A stretch of DNA of 64,000 nt, from the NCBI GenBank assembly GCA_964019055.1, contig OZ025207.1, positions 25,453,617 to 25,517,616 on the forward strand. Direction: 5' to 3'. Positions within the stretch are counted from its first letter, which is position 1. Each line of letters starts with the position of its first letter. Positions 61,122-64,000 of this stretch are shown here, one piece after another. The notes under the pieces are model-generated. The model was not told the origin of the DNA and ran no database searches. It was given only the letters and a program-made list of their open reading frames with translations. This DNA comes from Anthopleura xanthogrammica. Its lineage: Eukaryota > Cnidaria > Anthozoa > Actiniaria > Actiniidae. A program made the translations under genes and the position numbers.

Positions 61122-61212
61122 CCCTAACAAAACAATAACAGCACCAAATAGCCAAGGTAATGAGTTGGTATTTTGACAAAGTTCAGGACAACAATGTGTT
61201 GCAATGAGTTAA

Positions 61213-61780
61213 TTGTGCTCTTTGATTTACAAAAACAAACAAGGAATCAATTCTGCCAATGACCTTATATTAATAATGAATATTGGAAATCAGTTGTATT
61301 CAGGTTTGTCTCAATTAGCCAGACAGTCCTTTTTAATGCAGGCAGAATTACCACCAATGTTAAAAGTGTTTGATACTGACTATCAACTTCAATATAGTGA
61401 AAGCTACACTGGTACTGTACGTCAAGAGACTACAATAGAAGGATATCAGTACTGTACTTCTTTACAAAGAGCCTTTGAATCACTTATGTCTGAAAAAACT
61501 ACACCCATTTTGTATTAACAGTTGGGTGCACAGCTATTGCTATATATCGTAATAGTAATGTGTGGCTCAAAATATTTGATTCTTATGCAAGGGTTTTATA
61601 TGGTAGAAGCCATCCTCAAGGTACATGTGTGCTGCTTGACGTATCATCCGTGAATAGTTTAGTACATTATTTCCAGAGTATACATAACAAGGATATGTTT
61701 GAGGTGAAGGGAGTGCAAATTAATGCAGTTCAAAATAGCATTCATCCTACTATGCACATAATGAAACCAGAAAATTAAAT
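61213..61780 (+). pseudogene. Decayed cysteine-peptidase-like accessory ORF of a mobile element
   Basis: Two frames (to about 61515 and from about 61515 on) join by one frameshift and together read like a C76/OTU-like deubiquitinase-type domain known from large animal mobile elements and uncharacterised proteins: GNQLYSGLSQLARQSFLM, ELPPMLKVFDTDYQLQY, then VGCTAIAIYRN, IFDSYARVLYG and HPQGTCVLL. The part that should carry the nucleophilic Cys is absent upstream, and the DSH-type motif reads DSY. Family placement is from memory and moderate. Confidence 0.5.
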
Positions 61781-61789
61781 CTAAGTTGT

Positions 61790-62455
61790 ACTGTAGCTAT
61801 GTACTCTCTCTGCTATTCTATAATGAAACCATGTGGTTACTGAAATTCAAACACATTGCTTACTATCGTGGACAATGACAAAAGATTATGTATCGAGGTT
61901 CACAAAGCAAACTCCAGAGCTGCAACATAGGAAGCCCGAGTTCACGCAGCCATGCGTCTAGTTGAGTCATATTATCCTCAAATACTTGAATTATTCGGCC
62001 TTTCAAAAAATAGGGCGTTTTCATCCAAGTGCCCCTTTAACTTTGAAGAAGTAGGCTAGATACCAGTCTCCTTCACACTCAAACTCCCTCCCCACTAACG
62101 TCTGCTTACTGCTTCAAAACATTCCATTCCAACGATTTAGCCAATCAGCCAATCATTGTTTTGAATGCTACAGAAAAACAGGCGGCTCATTGTTTATTAT
62201 ATTCGAAGAAATCAACAGGGAAGCGTTTCAGTGTAGTTCACTTTCCACCTAAAAAAATATATTTTAACATTTGCTGAATAAAATCCTTTGTTCTATAAAT
62301 GTATTCATATGTTCTATAATCTATAATTATATTTCTTCGAATTGAATAAGGTTTCTGATGCTTTTGAAGGCTTAAAATAATAGAGTTTCTTTCAGTTTTT
62401 CCTTCTTGTAAAATACTGATAATATAAATAGTCATAATAAAAATATTAGTAAAAA
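61790..62455. other. Intergenic tract, no gene seen
   Basis: No exon or repeat that I can delimit. The homologue of SLC22 exon 2, expected just upstream of 62571, is not present here. Confidence 0.5.
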
Positions 62456-62510
62456 GGGAAGCACGGGTGGCGTAGCGGAGAGATCGCTTGCCTCTCACCA
62501 ACTAGACTAG
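62456..62510 (+). mobile_element. SINE head, family 1, at the duplication boundary
   Basis: GGGAAGCACGGGTGGCGTAG through CCTCTCACCAA matches the first 50 bp of the family, then gives way to sequence homologous to 51685. Confidence 0.65.
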
Positions 62511-63109
62511 ATGTGCTCTTTCCGGTTGTACTGCGCATTACGCTGTCACGTTTTCATTCCATTTTCCAGGTGGCTGCGGTACTTGCACATTCGTCTTAGT
62601 AATGGAATACATCGGTAAAAAGCAACGTGGTCCAGTCGGCATCGGTATATGGTGGTCCTGGATAACCAGCCTGCTTCTGCTGGTTCTTCTTGTGTATCTC
62701 ATACCCAACTGGCGCACGCTTAGCATCATTATCAGTGCACCGGGCTTATTGCTCTGTTTCTTTTGGTGGTAAGTGTCTTTGGTTTTAAAACCCTATTCAT
62801 TACCTGACTTACGACCTTAATTCAAATATGTCTTGTCCAAAACTTCTTACTTATCCACCATACCTACTTACTTATTGTCAAGGTCCATCATACCAAACCG
62901 CCTATCTATTTGACTACCTCCCTAATACTTAGGTAAAACCTACCTACCTGTCCACCTAACTAGCTAACTTGCTTCCCAAGATCCCTACCTACCTACCTTA
63001 CTAGCTGCCCACCTACCATACTGTCCATTTACCTACTATATACATACAGGCACGCATTTGTTCTTACATACCTCCTTGGATCGAATTGATTGCTGACAGA
63101 AACAAGCAA

Positions 63110-63570
63110 ATGTGTCGAACACTACCTGGAGTGGACCTCTACTCCAGGGAAAACTCAGTCTCTCAGGTAACGCCTGACCGCGTCAAAGACCTTTATGTCA
63201 CGGTGGAAATGTACTCAGCGAACCCATGGATGAGCCTAGCAAAGCCATTGATGCCCTATCCAGTGGAAAGCACTGGGCGTGTATGGCATACCACCTGAAA
63301 TTATATTACTGTGGGAAACTAGCCCTACTGGAATCATCTCACGAGCCCTTGCATCTTTGTTAGAGAAAACAAGTTACCTCAGGATATGCGCAATGCTACA
63401 ATAATCACCCTGTATGAAAACGAGCGTGACCGCAGTGATTGTAATAATTATCGGAGGATCTCCTTGTTGAGCATAGTTGGCAAAGTCTTTGCTCGTGTGG
63501 TCTTGACAAGTCTTCAAGTCCTAGCTGAACATATCTACCAGACATATCATTCCAGACTCTGCTCTTAACG
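63110..63570 (+). mobile_element. LINE reverse-transcriptase fragment in the SLC22 copy
   Basis: Plus-strand frames read like non-LTR polymerase: PQDMRNATIITLYENERD, SDCNNYRRISLLSIVGKVF and ARVVLTSLQVLAEHIY, preceded by the same block as 50840-51090. Broken by stops. Confidence 0.8.
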
Positions 63571-63684
63571 GGACTGACCACTACCATGGTGCTACCATTA
63601 TCTTGCGAGATATAAGGTGCCTACTAACTCATAACTAAACCAGCGTACCTATACCTACTTCCTTAACTTCTTACCTACTTACTT

Positions 63685-63760
63685 ACCCCCCCCCCCCCTA
63701 CCTACCTACCTACCTACCTACCTACCTACCTACCTATCTAACTAACTAACTACCTGGCTG
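63685..63760. repeat. (CCTA)n run after a C tract
   Basis: C tract followed by about 12 CTAC units; a shorter form exists in the parental intron near 50810-50830. Confidence 0.85.
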
Positions 63761-64000
63761 CCCTTTGAAATAATATATTACTTAAGAATATCAATTACAA
63801 TCGTATCCATGTGCAAATAATTTGTTATTTTACCAAGGTTTGTCCCTGAATCGCTTCGCTGGCTATTAGTGAAAGGTAAAAACAAAGAAGCCAGGAAGAT
63901 CTTGAAAGCAGCTGCCAAGACCAACAACAAAGTCATATCAGATGAAGAGTTAAAATTGCTGGATGAAGACAGTCAGTCCACGGAGAGACTTGGAGATGTC

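Larger units (their letters stand above)
62571..64000 (+). pseudogene. Inverted partial copy of the SLC22 gene (exons 3 and 4)
   Basis: 62571-62769 and 63840-64000 match exons 3 (51427-51625) and 4 (50489-50710) of the minus-strand gene nearly base for base, with splice sites kept. Differences are few: Ala to Val, Phe to Leu and Leu to Phe in exon 3, and Cys to Ser in exon 4. Exons 1 and 2 are absent upstream, so the copy has no start codon here. It may be a truncated pseudogene, the downstream half of a gene with another 5' end, or an assembly duplicate; the sequence continues past the window. Confidence 0.85.

Overview
The window is eukaryotic nuclear DNA from an animal, most likely an anthozoan cnidarian and plausibly a stony coral. 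The evidence is intron-rich genes with metazoan splice sites, A+T-rich introns full of short inverted-repeat elements and tRNA-derived SINEs, and a secreted discoidin/Ig/D8C/PAN protein of a type frequent in cnidarians. The organism assignment is inference. The gene products were recognised by reading exon translations against remembered family motifs; no database search was run.

Layout. 1-1255 (+) holds the last three exons of an unrecognised, possibly beta-trefoil protein. A degraded second copy of its terminal exon lies at 3807-4060. 4423-15166 (-) is a complete 15-exon gene for DRC4/GAS8, a subunit of the axonemal nexin-dynein regulatory complex. 15788-22434 (+) is a complete 7-exon gene for sialate O-acetylesterase. 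These two genes are head to head across about 620 bp, and that gap contains a perfect match to the RFX X-box. 25262-35837 (-) is a 12-exon secreted protein: signal peptide, three F5/8 type C (discoidin) domains, one Ig domain, one uromodulin-type D8C domain and one PAN/apple domain. 37972-38145 and 40053-40532 (+) are unrecognised single-exon ORFs. 48091-52640 (-) is a complete 9-exon SLC22-type solute carrier whose last exon is partly duplicated in tandem. 62571-64000 (+) carries a nearly identical inverted copy of SLC22 exons 3 and 4, running off the window edge.

Mobile and repeat DNA fills the rest. There is a 5'-truncated non-LTR retrotransposon with an (ATT)n tail (59672-60877), a decayed Ty3/Gypsy pol remnant (27590-28380), LINE fragments in both SLC22 copies, a decayed cysteine-peptidase-like accessory ORF (61213-61780), at least ten SINE copies, and more than twenty MITE-like elements. 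Several otherwise unrelated MITE families share the terminus AATAGACC. There are three long tetranucleotide arrays, a 150-bp tandem repeat abutting DRC4 exon 8, and several perfect hairpins.

The genes do not form a pathway. DRC4 acts in motile cilia, SIAE in glycan turnover, the discoidin protein outside the cell, and the SLC22 protein in plasma-membrane transport of organic ions.
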